Assembly (NCBI GenBank): GCA_046756865.1
Contig: JBHHXE010000017.1
Span: forward strand, 1 to 23,733
Reading direction: 5' to 3'
DNA length: 23,733 nt
Source: DUAG01 sp046756865
GTDB lineage: Bacteria > Nitrospirota > Nitrospiria > SBBL01 > JAADHI01
A model generated the notes under the pieces. It worked only from the letters and a program-made list of their open reading frames with translations, made no database searches and had not been told where the DNA came from. Positions within the stretch are counted from its first letter, which is position 1. Each line of letters opens with the position of its first letter. Shown piece after piece: positions 23,289 through 23,733 of this stretch. The translations under genes and the position numbers were made by a program.

Positions 23289-23733
23289 ATGGATGAATCA
23301 CACCTCGATAAGCTCCACGAAGAGTGCGCCATTGTCGGTACCTACGGCCATCCCGAGGCAGGGAACCTGGCCTATCTTGGCCTTTATGCCCTACAGCATC
23401 GGGGTCAGGAGGCGAGCGGGATTGTGTCCTTTGATGGGAAGTCCTTTCACCAGGAAAAGGGGACCGGGTTGGTCGCAGATATCTTCTCAGAAGACCGCCT
23501 GAAACGCCTCAAGGGAAGCGCCGCAATCGGACATAACCGGTATTCAACGACCGGGGAATCTCTTCTGGAGAATGTTCAGCCCATTCTGGTGAATTATGCT
23601 CTGGGGACCCTCTCAATGGTCCACAACGGTAATCTGATCAACGCCAATTTTTTGCGGGACGAGTTGGAGGCTTATGGGGCGATCTTTCAATCGACGATGG
23701 ACAGCGAGGTGATTATTCACCTCATCGCCCATT
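23289..23733 (+). CDS. purF: Amidophosphoribosyltransferase, 3' end cut by window
   Basis: PurF makes phosphoribosylamine from PRPP and glutamine, the first committed purine step. The frame from ATG 23289 stays open to the window edge (148 codons). The N-terminal glutaminase is recognisable: Cys13 in LHEECAIVGTYGHPE is the nucleophile, preceded by a short leader of 12 residues that would be cleaved as in Bacillus-type PurF. LYALQHRGQEASGIV, AAIGHNRYSTTGES, MVHNGNLINA and TMDSEVIIHLIA follow. The phosphoribosyltransferase half lies beyond the window. The ribosome site is weak (AGG about ten bases upstream). purL ends 11 bases before. Confidence 0.94.
   Translation, partial: MDESHLDKLHEECAIVGTYGHPEAGNLAYLGLYALQHRGQEASGIVSFDGKSFHQEKGTGLVADIFSEDRLKRLKGSAAIGHNRYSTTGESLLENVQPILVNYALGTLSMVHNGNLINANFLRDELEAYGAIFQSTMDSEVIIHLIAH

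Overview
The window reads as a contiguous piece of a bacterial chromosome. Every gene is on the + strand, most gaps are short, and there are no insertion sequences, phage genes, tRNAs or CRISPR repeats. The purine genes are of the PurS + small PurL + PurQ type, as in Gram-positive and many deep-branching Gram-negative bacteria, not the large fused PurL of enterobacteria. The Rel is bifunctional, RibBA is fused, glutamine synthetase is type I with the adenylylation tyrosine, and the chemosensory proteins look like those of Desulfobacterota, Myxococcota or Nitrospirota. I infer a Gram-negative environmental bacterium of that kind but cannot place it more precisely from sequence alone.

Layout. 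Bases 1-1896: the 3' part of rel, the (p)ppGpp synthetase/hydrolase. Bases 2013-5270: nadE and glnA, two glutamine-linked enzymes, preceded by a terminator-like hairpin and closed by a strong terminator. Bases 5385-9820: a clear sigma-70 promoter followed by ribBA, ribH, nusB, a free-standing M17-peptidase N-terminal domain, purB and purS. Bases 9885-20334: a chemosensory block made of a DUF4388/PATAN-GAF protein, a possible 45-residue four-cysteine protein, CheA, CheW, a membrane MCP, a second CheW, a cytoplasmic MCP, a zinc-ribbon/degenerate-receiver protein, a coiled-coil GAF protein and CheY. Bases 20360-23733: purQ, purL and the 5' part of purF.

The main point of interest is that roughly 10.5 kb of chemosensory genes sits between purS and purQ, whose products work with PurL in one complex. 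There is no scar or mobile element, and the spacing is operon-like on both sides (64 bp after purS, 25 bp before purQ). The block carries no cheR, cheB, cheD, cheC or flagellar gene. Both MCPs have lost tip residues equivalent to E385 and R388 of E. coli Tsr. The zinc-ribbon receiver has lost the conserved Thr and Lys. This suggests a non-flagellar output such as type IV pili, gliding or another cellular function, possibly co-expressed with purine synthesis. Related chemosensory parts are familiar in delta-proteobacteria-like genomes, so the novelty lies in the arrangement and the partner genes rather than in the core proteins.
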